From: Labrenzia sp. OB1
Lineage (GTDB): Bacteria > Pseudomonadota > Alphaproteobacteria > Rhizobiales > Stappiaceae
Assembly: GCF_001624695.1 (NCBI RefSeq)
Contig: NZ_JSEP01000028.1
Span: 1 to 57,909 of the forward strand
DNA length: 57,909 nt
Reading direction: 5' to 3'
Shown here: piece by piece, positions 16,301 to 25,431 of the stretch
Layout of the letters: each line of letters opens with the position of its first letter
How positions within the stretch are numbered: the stretch's first letter is position 1
Made by a program: the position numbers and the translations under genes
The notes under the pieces: model-generated
Told to the model about the DNA's origin: nothing
The model's input: the letters and a program-made list of their open reading frames with translations, nothing else
Database searches by the model: none

Positions 16301-17638
16301 AATTATCCTTCGGCCATTCAGACCGAATTCAAGCTTGCCGCTGCCCAGGCTTCCGTGGAAGTCAACGATTTCGGTGTCGCCAACGGTATCCTGGCCGAGA
16401 TCGAACCGAGTGAGGTCACCCGCACACAGGCCGCGCGCTACGACATCCTGCGTGGCCGGGTCGCCGATGCATCCGGCCGGTCACAGGAAGCGTTGACCGT
16501 GTTCGATCTGGTGACGCGTTCCGTAGACAGACCGCGTGCAGCGGAAGCGGAATACCGGGCACTGAGAATCCGCTATCGGGATGGCGAGCTCGGGATAGAT
16601 GAGGCCATCGACCGGCTGGCCGGACTGGCCACGTCCTGGCGCGGGGATGAGATAGAGCTGAAAACGTTGCGCTTCCTGGCGCAGCTTTACGCCGAACGAG
16701 GCAACTACCGCGAAGCGTTCGAGGCCATGAAGTCCGCGGTTCAGGCAGAGCCGGATGCCGATACCACACGCCTGCTGCAGGAAGAAATGAACGGATTGTT
16801 CAATTCCCTGTTCCTGGACGGCAAGGTCGATGAAATGCCGACAATCAAGGCGTTGGCGCTCTATTACGATTTCCGCGAGATGACGCCAATCGGCCGGCGC
16901 GGCGACGAGATGGTGCGTCTGCTGGCCGAGAGGCTGGTGCAGGTCGACCTGCTGGGGCAGGCGACCGACCTGTTGCGGCATCAGGTCGACAACCGGCTGA
17001 AAGGCGCGGCCCGAGCCCAGATTGCAGCAGATCTTGCTGCCATATATCTGATGGACCGCAAGGCGGACGAAGCTTTGCGTGTGCTGAACCGTACGCGGCA
17101 GGCGAGCCTGCCGTCCACCCTCGAGCGGCAGCGGAACATCGTCGAAGCCAGGGCGCTTACCGAAAGCGGGCGTCCGGACCTGGCTCTTGAGCTGGTGCGC
17201 AACATGCGCGGTTCCGATGTCGACCGTCTTCGAGGGGACACGTTCTGGGCTGCCGAAAGCTGGCGGGAAGCCGGTGAACAGTTCGAGGCGATGCACGGTT
17301 CGCGCTGGTCGGACAATATTCCGCTCGACGATCTGGAGCGCCGCGATATTCTTCGGGCCGGGATTGCTTTTTCGCTGGCGGGCGACCGCTTGAGCCTGGA
17401 ACGGTTGCAAACCAAATATATGACGAAAATGTCCAACAGCCCTGAAGCGCTGGCCTTTGAAATCGTCACCCGGCCGTTCGAAACCCAGGGTGTCGAATTC
17501 CTGGAAATCGCCAACCGGTTGGCGGATGTCGATTCACTGGAGACGTTCCTGAAGGAATACCGCCGCCAGTACATGTCGCCTGACCGGAGCCCGGATCAGT
17601 CCACAGCGGTTTCGCAAGCGGGCGATGCTGCCGGTTAG
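13376..17638 (+). CDS. giant periplasmic TPR protein of the flagellar motor operon
   Basis: A 1420-residue exported protein. A signal peptide ends near residue 49 (LAPLRAQ). Three related beta-rich segments follow, near 51-165, 195-300 and 618-725; each reads like an AMIN-type or similar sheet domain (for example GRIVLTFKDRTLLPIYDALI and TRLVFDWSIKFDTAFVREND). A Pro/Gln/Ala-rich disordered linker lies between the second and third. The C-terminal 550 residues form helical TPR-like repeats (LMALARFYLAHQFAQEAQGL). I found no ATG in frame near the start; TTG at 13376 has AAGGA eight bases before it and yields the signal peptide. Its position after motE suggests a motility accessory, possibly playing the MotC role, but I recognise no named family. 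Confidence 0.75.
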   Translation: MQGPFLTTGKSYYAAISGGRRALSRLAAAAVWSILVLSLSAGLAPLRAQSLEPVDVDVSQKDGYGRIVLTFKDRTLLPIYDALITGGVLRISFEEPIDINVDDVPLDLKDYVAIARRDPDGSAIRFALKNQFKINTLEAGEKLFVDILPLDWQGLPPGLPDDVVRELAKRAEAAMRKVRALEQARLKAQEGPEVELYVGEHPTFTRLVFDWSIKFDTAFVRENDIIKLTFNHPAQLDISHLRAHLPQGVIDATSFLDQGKLKFLMRIEPSVDIRAFREEQTYVIDVTPENMTANDPANAMINRELSVEDNENRKNMITAPGLRDTREVKDPRGLPSSGPAVSAGGNAMKESEADDSPAYTVVPLAPAKADEGAKLPDAGQPPGTPPDPSIAAAPEIPGEPRLAMVPRSKPVHSAEAETNTTATAVETLRAPELVASVLSPDGASDVHPSDSLITSAIPDPDGGKPEADQPGAAPIVTAQVAPGAMPLSGSAPEDAQEEEFTRQAPMLDLSSQQIDAPQNQVQEQDQAVAQGDTENVQTVQPGETAGGSAEEAMPSPQDAVQMEPPQNLGGSDVPAAIQLPSRQQTAVPDVWRATGGQDLTQTPASPETPPAEFAEEVRNFVSAEARRIGNTVRVVFPFSEPVSSAVFRRNDSIWMVFDTDATIDTRGMVSALAETAETIDVDQFEDYQILRMDMNDPVLATVGVDGNAWSLVIGDMILEPSIPLKLERNIRGDGGSALRVLYQEPQNIRQVEDPFVGDKISLVTGFGPPRGVLKPQNFVDLNALSSAQGIAIAPKSDGVKMQILGDDVIIEKDGGLSLSSEHLRGGTGAFNRIIDPAESNYIEFVSLSTEGPGAYRSRLQELQDRLAQSPPGKRRQSLMALARFYLAHQFAQEAQGLMKLALEEEPAMAEDSSFNLMMGAAQTMANRPEEAYANLNRPELKNSPDAAIWQTIVDVKLGHWTPARIAMPRGRAVIGNYPSAIQTEFKLAAAQASVEVNDFGVANGILAEIEPSEVTRTQAARYDILRGRVADASGRSQEALTVFDLVTRSVDRPRAAEAEYRALRIRYRDGELGIDEAIDRLAGLATSWRGDEIELKTLRFLAQLYAERGNYREAFEAMKSAVQAEPDADTTRLLQEEMNGLFNSLFLDGKVDEMPTIKALALYYDFREMTPIGRRGDEMVRLLAERLVQVDLLGQATDLLRHQVDNRLKGAARAQIAADLAAIYLMDRKADEALRVLNRTRQASLPSTLERQRNIVEARALTESGRPDLALELVRNMRGSDVDRLRGDTFWAAESWREAGEQFEAMHGSRWSDNIPLDDLERRDILRAGIAFSLAGDRLSLERLQTKYMTKMSNSPEALAFEIVTRPFETQGVEFLEIANRLADVDSLETFLKEYRRQYMSPDRSPDQSTAVSQAGDAAG

Positions 17639-17683
17639 AAATTCCCGCGTTCAACCGATCGGGTCAGCTCTCAGCCGGGCGAA

Positions 17684-17792
17684 AGCATGCCGCGTTGAAT
17701 TGACTTCAGGAAATCGCCCGAACGCATTTGTCAGGCAAACACCGCCGCGAGCATCTTCCTGAACCCATGAAACCGCTTAAACGCGACATGCT
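17684..17792 (-). repeat. 109-bp dispersed element, copy 2
   Basis: The reverse complement aligns to 1925-2033 with no gaps (about 83% identity). The ends are AGCATGYCGCGTTKAA inverted repeats. As with copy 1, its edge lies directly after a stop codon, here the TAG of the DUF2336 gene, and it fills most of the space between two convergent genes. Confidence 0.8.
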
Positions 17793-18851
17793 CTAATGAG
17801 CGGCAAGCTGCTGGCCGTGGTATCGCGGGTTTCTGAGTTCGGCCTTGTAGCGCATGACCAGTTCGGGGATCGATCGTGTGCTGCGATCGAGCCATCCGCT
17901 GCGGGCTTTAAGAAAATCGCGATAGGTCTTCTCGTGGATGCCGGTCTGCAGCATGAGGCGCATGATGGCGCCGTCCGCATCCGATTTGAGCGTATCGGAA
18001 ACGACTTCATCGGCGAGATTGATCTTTCGGCTGATCAGCCAGATGGCGGCGTCGATACGGTCCTGCTCGAAGAGGGTGCGCAGGATGGCGTCAAAGGACA
18101 ATTCACCGTTGGCAATCTGGATGCTGGCCTCATGGCGAGAGTATTTCACGCCGTCCAGTTCAACGCCGCCGTCGCGCGGCAATTCCTTGATCGAATTTGC
18201 CAGCCGTTCCAGATCGCCCGTTTCCAGAGCTTTTTTGAGCGGAGCTGGAATGAGCGGGCAATTGGTTTCCAGAATTTCCATCTGGGTCTTCAGGAATTGC
18301 TCGTCCTTGATTGCACGTTTGGCGATCAAGGCAAGGACTTCAGGCTCCGTATTCGCAAAGATCAGCAGGGCCAGGGTTCCCTTTACGGAAAACGGCGCAT
18401 CCCGATTGTCCAGCAGCGCGTGAACCACGTCCCGGCTGCTGCGGGCAATCAGCGTGTCGCATATTTTTTCGTCCAGATCGGCCCGGCGGGCTACGGACAA
18501 CCGCTTGTCGTTTCCCCCTGCCTGGGCAATCTGCATCAGCCCGCCCTGGCTGAGCATGGGAGAACATTCAATGACCGGTTCGGAGAGCTCGTAGTCTTCC
18601 TGGGCAAGCCTGTCGGCAAGTTCGGACACGATGCGATCGGTCTTGGCCAGCCGAACGACCAGTTCGTAGCGGGCGTCCCGGTCAAGCTGATTGAACACAC
18701 TCAGAACGATTCCGGAAAAAAGCTCCCGCTCCGTCTCGCTGGGGTCATGCTCTTCCGAACGGGCATATTCCCCTACAAGGGTCCGGATGAGCTTTGACCT
18801 TGCTTCCGGTTCCCGGATCCTGGCGAGTTGTTCAAGCTGTTCTTGTAGCAC
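17793..18851 (-). CDS. DUF2336 domain protein
   Basis: A 352-residue soluble helical protein, read as the DUF2336 family common in alphaproteobacteria. It shows HEAT-like short repeats: LFSGIVLSVFNQLDRDARYE, then VVHALLDNRDAPFSVKGTLA, and a C-terminal helical region with IDAAIWLISRKINLADEVVS. No catalytic motif is visible. The start is GTG at 18851 with no strong ribosome site, so the exact N-terminus is uncertain. It has its own AT-rich upstream region (18896-18957) after fliP. Family function is not established; a signalling-adaptor role is only a guess. A conflicting downstream start would shorten it by a few residues. Confidence 0.7.
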   Translation of the reverse strand: MLQEQLEQLARIREPEARSKLIRTLVGEYARSEEHDPSETERELFSGIVLSVFNQLDRDARYELVVRLAKTDRIVSELADRLAQEDYELSEPVIECSPMLSQGGLMQIAQAGGNDKRLSVARRADLDEKICDTLIARSSRDVVHALLDNRDAPFSVKGTLALLIFANTEPEVLALIAKRAIKDEQFLKTQMEILETNCPLIPAPLKKALETGDLERLANSIKELPRDGGVELDGVKYSRHEASIQIANGELSFDAILRTLFEQDRIDAAIWLISRKINLADEVVSDTLKSDADGAIMRLMLQTGIHEKTYRDFLKARSGWLDRSTRSIPELVMRYKAELRNPRYHGQQLAAH

Positions 18852-18895
18852 CGATTTACCACTGCGATTTCAGAAGGAGAAGTCCTCGAATTGAG

Positions 18896-18957
18896 TGATA
18901 ATTTTGGCGTCTTATTGTTAATTTTCCTCTACTTTTACACTTTATGTATGCGTAATT
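18896..18957 (-). promoter_or_regulatory. AT-rich promoter region upstream of DUF2336 gene
   Basis: These 62 bases between fliP and the DUF2336 gene are markedly richer in A+T than their surroundings. On the minus strand they contain several TATAAT-like and TTGACA-like words. A separate promoter here is likely, but no single pair is convincing. Confidence 0.35.
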
Positions 18958-19724
18958 TTATCCTCCGCCAAAACTCTTGACCAGCGATCCGGCAACCAGA
19001 TTCCAGCCGTCGACGAGAACGAAGAAGATCAGTTTGAAGGGCAGGGAGATGACAACGGGCGGCAGCATCATCATGCCCATGGACATCAGGACCGAGGCGA
19101 TCACGAGATCGATGATGAGGAACGGCAAATACAGGAGAAAGCCGATTTCGAAGGCGCGTCGGAGTTCGGAAATCATGAATGCGGGAATCAGCGTGGCCAT
19201 CGAGAGATCTTCCGGGCCGTCCGGCGCGTCCTGGCCTGACAGTTCCTGGAAGAGGGCAAGGTCCTTTTCGCGTACCTGCGACAGCATGAAGGTGCGGAAC
19301 GGGTCCGAGGCCCGCTCGAAAGCCTGTTCGAACTCGATATCTCCATTGACCAGCGGCTCGACGCCGGCGTCATAGGCTGCCTGCAGTGTCGGCATCATGA
19401 TAAAGGCGGAGAGGAACAGCGCCAGGCTGATCATGACCATGTTGGGAGGGGCCGTCTGCAGACCGATCGCGGAGCGGAGCAGCGAAAGAACCACAACGAT
19501 CCGTGTGAAGCTGGTCACCATCACGAGAATCGAGGGGGCGAGCGAGAGGACCGTCAGGAGGATGACGAGCTGTACCGCGCGCTCCGTCAGGCTGGCATCG
19601 TCTCCGAAGCCGACGGAAATTTCCTGGGCTGCGGCAGGTCCGGCCAGAAGAGCGAACAGTGCCGCCGCAAGCGCCAGAAACGGCACCCACGCGTATCGCC
19701 GCGATGAACGTCTCTCGCGGGTCA

Positions 19725-19725
<1 letters not shown>
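18958..19725 (-). CDS. fliP: flagellar export gate protein FliP
   Basis: FliP forms, with FliQ and FliR, the helical export gate of the flagellar type III apparatus. The 255 residues have a cleavable signal peptide (about 1-33), then VILLTVLSLAPSILVMVTSF and TRIVVVLSLLRSAIGLQTAP, the conserved LIPAFMISELRRAFEIGFLL, and the C-terminal MGMMMLPPVVISLPFKLIFF. The start overlaps the fliO stop by ATGA. fliQ and fliR lie in the divergent flgB operon rather than behind fliP. Confidence 0.96.
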
Positions 19726-21356
<1,631 letters not shown>

Positions 21357-21607
21357 ATTGACCTCATGCCGCCCCTGCTTGCGATATTCACGCGACTGCC
21401 GGTTAGCCGGATTTTTTGCCTCAATTGGGGAGCGTCACGCTTATCCCCAGTAAATCCGGAATTTGCACCGGCAACGTCCCGGAGCCTCAAACCTCTTTGT
21501 TTTTTCGCTTTTCGTTGCCGCTCAGGCACCGGCTCTGTCTCAAAGACTGTTTGTCCCGCTTGCTGATCCGCTTCGAATCTCACTAGGTCTTGACGTTAAC
21601 AGAAGCA

Positions 21608-21620
21608 GGCAAATTTTGCC
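21608..21620. promoter_or_regulatory. GGCAA-N3-TTGCC palindrome, copy 3 (fliO/flgB)
   Basis: GGCAAATTTTGCC has perfect five-base arms in the 421-base fliO-flgB intergenic region, 157 bases before flgB and 251 bases before fliO. The rest of that region holds the CtrA box and the fourth palindrome; I see no gene in it. Confidence 0.65.
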
Positions 21621-21713
21621 CGCCATGTGCAGGGTTCAAATTGCGAAATGCAAAGGAATATTGCTCTCTTCCACGGGTTTCTGAATGGAGCGCCTGTATG
21701 CGCGAAGTTCGCG

Positions 21714-21728
21714 TTAACCTTTCATTAA
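21714..21728 (+). promoter_or_regulatory. CtrA-type box for flgB operon
   Basis: TTAACCTTTCATTAA is an exact TTAA-N7-TTAA match followed by CC. It lies 50-64 bases before the flgB start, close to the spacing of the fliL box, and marks the flgB-flhB operon as early class. Confidence 0.78.
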
Positions 21729-21738
21729 CCATTCACCC

Positions 21739-21751
21739 GGCAATCATTGCC
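21739..21751. promoter_or_regulatory. GGCAA-N3-TTGCC palindrome, copy 4 (flgB leader)
   Basis: GGCAATCATTGCC has perfect arms 26 bases before the flgB ATG and 10 bases after the CtrA box. A protein bound here would sit at or downstream of the flgB transcript start, so repression of flgB is plausible. Confidence 0.65.
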
Positions 21752-21777
21752 TGGTTGGTTAACAAATGGTGAACTAA

Positions 21778-22182
21778 ATGGCTGTGACGGACCTGCCGCT
21801 GTTTCAGGCGCTGAAATCGAAGATGCGGTGGCATCAGGCGAGGCAAGGTGTGCTTGCCGAAAACATCGCCAATGCGGATACGCCGGGGTACGGGGCAAAA
21901 GAGGTCAAGGCCTACAGTTTCGAGGACCATTTGAGCCGGGCAGGGCTGGCGTTGTCCACCGACACGACGCGCGCCGGTCATATCACTGGAAACATGTCAG
22001 GCACCAAGGACGCCAAGGTCAAGGAGATGGATGCCTTCGAGGTCACGCCCAGCGGCAACAGCGTCAACCTGGAAGAGCAGATGATGAAGATCACCGAGAA
22101 CCAGATGGATTACCAGGCTGCGACAACCCTTTACACCAAGGGCATGGGCCTGATCCGGACCGCGTTGTCGAAAAGCGCATAA
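21778..22182 (+). CDS. flgB: proximal rod protein FlgB
   Basis: FlgB is the first rod subunit on the MS-ring. The 134-residue protein carries the rod signature RQGVLAENIANADTPGYGAK and a C-terminal helix with EEQMMKITENQMDYQAATTL. It heads a six-gene early operon (flgB-flgC-fliE-fliQ-fliR-flhB) with a CtrA box and a GGCAA-N3-TTGCC palindrome upstream. Length and motifs match the family. Confidence 0.95.
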   Translation: MAVTDLPLFQALKSKMRWHQARQGVLAENIANADTPGYGAKEVKAYSFEDHLSRAGLALSTDTTRAGHITGNMSGTKDAKVKEMDAFEVTPSGNSVNLEEQMMKITENQMDYQAATTLYTKGMGLIRTALSKSA

Positions 22183-22260
22183 GTCGGCTTTCGCACACGC
22201 CGTCTGGTGCGGTGTTGCCGGGAGCGTGCTGCAAGAAAACGGGACAAAAGGACCGACAAT

Positions 22261-22671
22261 ATGGACCTGATAAAATCGTTGTTTGTTTCGGCAAGCGGCC
22301 TGAAGGCGCAAAACGGGCGCATGCGGATCATCGCGGAGAATATCGCCAACGCGAATTCGACCGCCAGAACGCCTGACGAAGAGCCTTACCGGCGGAAGAT
22401 CCCGACGTTCAAGACACAGTTCGACAAGGCGCTTGGTGCCGAAACGGTGGAGCTGGGTCCGATTGCCGAGGACAAGAGCGATTTCAAGTCGGTTCACATG
22501 CCGGGACACCCGGCGGCCGACGAGAAGGGCTATGTGCTGCAGCCGAACGTCAACACGCTGATCGAAACCACCGACATGCGTGAGGCGCAGCGGTCCTACG
22601 AGGCCAACCTGAACGTCATAGAGTCGACGCGGCGCATGCTGCAGCGAACCATCGACATCCTGCGGGCCTGA
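22261..22671 (+). CDS. flgC: proximal rod protein FlgC
   Basis: A 136-residue rod subunit with FVSASGLKAQNGRMRIIAEN and IANANSTA at the N-terminus and TDMREAQRSYEANLNVIEST at the C-terminus, both diagnostic. The ATG at 22261 has AAGGA eight bases upstream; the frame is open for 18 more codons upstream but without family similarity. It lies 78 bases after flgB. Confidence 0.95.
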   Translation: MDLIKSLFVSASGLKAQNGRMRIIAENIANANSTARTPDEEPYRRKIPTFKTQFDKALGAETVELGPIAEDKSDFKSVHMPGHPAADEKGYVLQPNVNTLIETTDMREAQRSYEANLNVIESTRRMLQRTIDILRA

Positions 22672-22697
22672 TCCTCGCAACAATGGGAGTGGAGCTT

Positions 22698-23012
22698 ATG
22701 TCCACAGCGTCAATTGCAAACAATGCCTACCAGACGGCCGCCCGGCTGCAGCAGCAGATGCCCGGTGTGGAAGATGCCGCCCCGAAGGCGGAAATGGTCG
22801 ATTTCGGCAAGATGGTAAGCGAGGCGGTCGGGACTGTTGTCGAAAAGGGTCAACAGGCGGACGACAAGGCCGTCAGCATGATCGAAGGCAAGGCGGATGT
22901 GGTCGATGTGGTCACGGCAATCGCAGAGACCGAACTTGCCCTGGAAACGATGGTGGCGGTCAGGGACCGTGTCATTTCCGCTTACGAGGAAATCATGCGG
23001 ATGCCGATTTGA
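22698..23012 (+). CDS. fliE: MS-ring/rod junction protein FliE
   Basis: FliE joins the MS-ring to the rod. The 104 residues have the family C-terminal half: MIEGKADVVDVVTAIAETEL and LETMVAVRDRVISAYEEIMR. An ATG at 22683 is in frame, but the ATG at 22698 has GGAG six bases upstream; the earlier start would put that ribosome site inside the gene. The order flgB-flgC-fliE is widely conserved. Confidence 0.93.
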   Translation: MSTASIANNAYQTAARLQQQMPGVEDAAPKAEMVDFGKMVSEAVGTVVEKGQQADDKAVSMIEGKADVVDVVTAIAETELALETMVAVRDRVISAYEEIMRMPI

Positions 23013-23097
23013 CCCGGCCTGGATCAGATTTTGAGGTGGCCGAGCTTCCTGTTCGCGTTCAGTTGAGTCCGGACGGCATGCTCCGGAGAGGTGTGCG

Positions 23098-23364
23098 ATG
23101 ACAGGCGGTGAAGTTCTCGATCTTGCCCGCGAAGCGGTCTGGACGATGATCCTGGTGGCCGGGCCGACCATGATCGTCGGTCTGCTTGTCGGTGTCGTTA
23201 TCGCCCTGTTTCAGGCGCTGACGCAGATCCAGGAAATGACACTCGTCTTCGTCCCGAAGATCCTGGCGATTTTCCTGACGATGCTTGTCACACTGCCTTT
23301 CATGAGCCAGTTGTTGCAGGCTTTCATGGCTCGTGTGGCCGAGATGATCCTTGCGACGAGCTAG
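23098..23364 (+). CDS. fliQ: flagellar export gate protein FliQ
   Basis: An 88-residue inner-membrane protein with two hydrophobic hairpin segments (about 16-38 and 50-75). GPTMIVGLLVGVVIALFQAL and TQIQEMTLVFVPKI are the diagnostic stretch. GGAGAGG lies just before the ATG. It forms the export gate with FliP and FliR. Confidence 0.96.
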   Translation: MTGGEVLDLAREAVWTMILVAGPTMIVGLLVGVVIALFQALTQIQEMTLVFVPKILAIFLTMLVTLPFMSQLLQAFMARVAEMILATS

Positions 23365-23418
23365 AGGCAGAGCGTCCTGCCTGCGCGGGACTGCGGGAAA
23401 GGCGATCCGAGAGGGAAT

Positions 23419-24192
23419 ATGACGGTTCAGCTCAATTTCCTGCCGGATATCGTCGCGGTGTTCATGTTGATGTTCGCGCGTCTCGGCACGATGGTTATGC
23501 TGCTTCCGGCACTCGGGGAAAGTTCCATCCCGATGCGGTTCCGTCTGACCATCGCCCTTGCGCTGACCCTTGTCCTTTATCCCGTTATCGGGTCGCAGTA
23601 TCCGTCCGGACTGACCGCCGATCCCTTTCGCCTTCTTCTCCTGCTGGGTGGAGAACTCGCCATCGGCTTCGCTATCGGTCTTTGCGCCAGGATGATCACC
23701 TCCGTTCTGCAGATCGCCGGTGTGATCGTGGCGAACCAATCCGGCATGGCTTTCGCCCTTGGAACGGATATCGCCAATGAAGGCCAGCAGGGCGCACTCT
23801 ACGGCAACTTCCTGTCGATCCTCGGCATCACGCTGGTCTTCGTCACCGACAGCCACTATCTGGTGATTGCCGCGCTCTATGACAGCTTTGAGATCTTTCC
23901 GCCGGGAACAACGCCGCCTGTCGGCGACTTTTCGAAAAACGCGGCCGACACTGTGTCTCATGTGTTTTCGATCGCGGCGCGCGTGAGCGCGCCTTTTCTG
24001 GTTGTCGGCCTCGTCTTCTATTTCGGTCTCGGCCTGCTCAACAAGCTGATGCCGCAGATGCAGATCTTCTTTATCGCCATGCCCGTGAATATCGCGATCG
24101 GGCTGTTCATGTTCATGGTTCTGCTCACGACGATGATGATGTTCTATCTGGAGCATTTTCAGCAGTCGCTCGGCAAGTTCATATTGGGGTAG
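23419..24192 (+). CDS. fliR: flagellar export gate protein FliR
   Basis: A 257-residue multi-pass membrane protein of the FliP-FliQ-FliR export gate. The N-terminus has VAVFMLMFARLGTMVMLLPA and the middle IASVLQIAG-type segment (MITSVLQIAGVIVANQSGMA), both typical, followed by LLNKLMPQMQIFFIAMPVNI. GAGAGGG precedes the ATG. It ends nine bases before flhB. Confidence 0.96.
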   Translation: MTVQLNFLPDIVAVFMLMFARLGTMVMLLPALGESSIPMRFRLTIALALTLVLYPVIGSQYPSGLTADPFRLLLLLGGELAIGFAIGLCARMITSVLQIAGVIVANQSGMAFALGTDIANEGQQGALYGNFLSILGITLVFVTDSHYLVIAALYDSFEIFPPGTTPPVGDFSKNAADTVSHVFSIAARVSAPFLVVGLVFYFGLGLLNKLMPQMQIFFIAMPVNIAIGLFMFMVLLTTMMMFYLEHFQQSLGKFILG

Positions 24193-24201
24193 CGCTGCAC
24201 G

Positions 24202-25281
24202 ATGGCAGAAGGTAGCGACGACTCAGAAAAGACAGAGGACCCATCACAAAAGCGCCTGAAAGAGGCGCATGACAAGGGGGACGTTCCCAAATCGCAGGAA
24301 GTCAGCACCTGGTTCACCCTGGCCGGTGCGACCCTGATGATTGCCATTTTCGCGCCCTCGACAGCGGCTTCGCTCGGCGGCCTGATGAAAGGTTATCTGG
24401 AGCATTCCTACCAGATGCCCGTGGACGGCTACGCCCTGAAGGCCTTGTGGCGCGATACCGGACAATCGGTTGCGCTTATTGTCGGCGTGCCGCTGGTCAT
24501 GCTTGTGGTGATGGCGGTCGCGGGAAATCTCATTCAGCACCAGCCGCTGTTCACCGCCGAGACGATCAAGCCCAAGCTGTCGAAGATTTCACCGGCCTCC
24601 GGATTCAAACGGCTGTTTTCGGCCGACAGTCTGGTGAATTTCGCCAAGGGAATGATCAAGATCTCGGTTGTCGGCGCTGTCATGGTCGCGGTCATGTGGC
24701 CGCACCGCGACGAGGCCGACGTGATGATCTTTGCCGATCCGTCGGTGATCCTGCCGGAAGCAAGAGTGCTGATCCTGCAGCTTCTGGCCGCCATTCTTGC
24801 GGTAATGACCGTTGTCGCGGGCGCCGATTTCGTTTACCAGCGCAACAAATGGTTCAACAAGCAGAAGATGTCGCTGCGTGAGGTCAAGGACGAATACAAG
24901 CAGACCGAGGGCGATCCGCTCGTCAAGGGCAAGATCCGGCAGTTGCGCATGGAGCGCTCGCGCAAGCGCATGATGGCTTCGGTGCCCTTGGCGACAGTGG
25001 TCGTCACCAACCCGACCCACTATGCGGTGGCGCTGCAATACGAGGAAGGTATGGATGCGCCTCGTTGCCTTGCCAAGGGAGCCGACGCGGTTGCGCTGCG
25101 GATCAGGGAAGTGGCGAAGGATAACGAGATTCCGGTGATCGAAAACCCACCGCTGGCGCGGGCTCTTTACGCCACGGTTGACATCAATGAGGACGTGCCG
25201 GAGGAACACTACAAGGCAGTCGCGGAAGTCATCGGCTTCGTCTTCCGCATGCGCCGGCGGGCATCCTGGCGGAGTAATTAG
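24202..25281 (+). CDS. flhB: flagellar export switch protein FlhB
   Basis: FlhB switches export specificity from rod-hook to filament substrates after self-cleavage. The 359 residues start with EKTEDPSQKRLKEAHDKGDV, have four membrane segments (about 33-210), and carry the cytoplasmic domain with the autocleavage motif NPTH in TVVVTNPTHYAVALQYEEGM, followed by KGADAVALRIREVAKDNEIP. It is last in the flgB operon. The family core is intact with no extra domain. Confidence 0.97.
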   Translation: MAEGSDDSEKTEDPSQKRLKEAHDKGDVPKSQEVSTWFTLAGATLMIAIFAPSTAASLGGLMKGYLEHSYQMPVDGYALKALWRDTGQSVALIVGVPLVMLVVMAVAGNLIQHQPLFTAETIKPKLSKISPASGFKRLFSADSLVNFAKGMIKISVVGAVMVAVMWPHRDEADVMIFADPSVILPEARVLILQLLAAILAVMTVVAGADFVYQRNKWFNKQKMSLREVKDEYKQTEGDPLVKGKIRQLRMERSRKRMMASVPLATVVVTNPTHYAVALQYEEGMDAPRCLAKGADAVALRIREVAKDNEIPVIENPPLARALYATVDINEDVPEEHYKAVAEVIGFVFRMRRRASWRSN

Positions 25282-25431
25282 TCCCTTTGGGGAAGCTGCC
25301 GGTTTGATTAGCGGGGCAAACAGGTGAATTTCAACAGGACTTGCTTTCATATAAGTTGAATTTGGCGCTCAAGCACAGAATGCTTGGGGACGGCCCGTTC
25401 AAAACCGAATCGGGCCGGGGAGACAAGGCGA

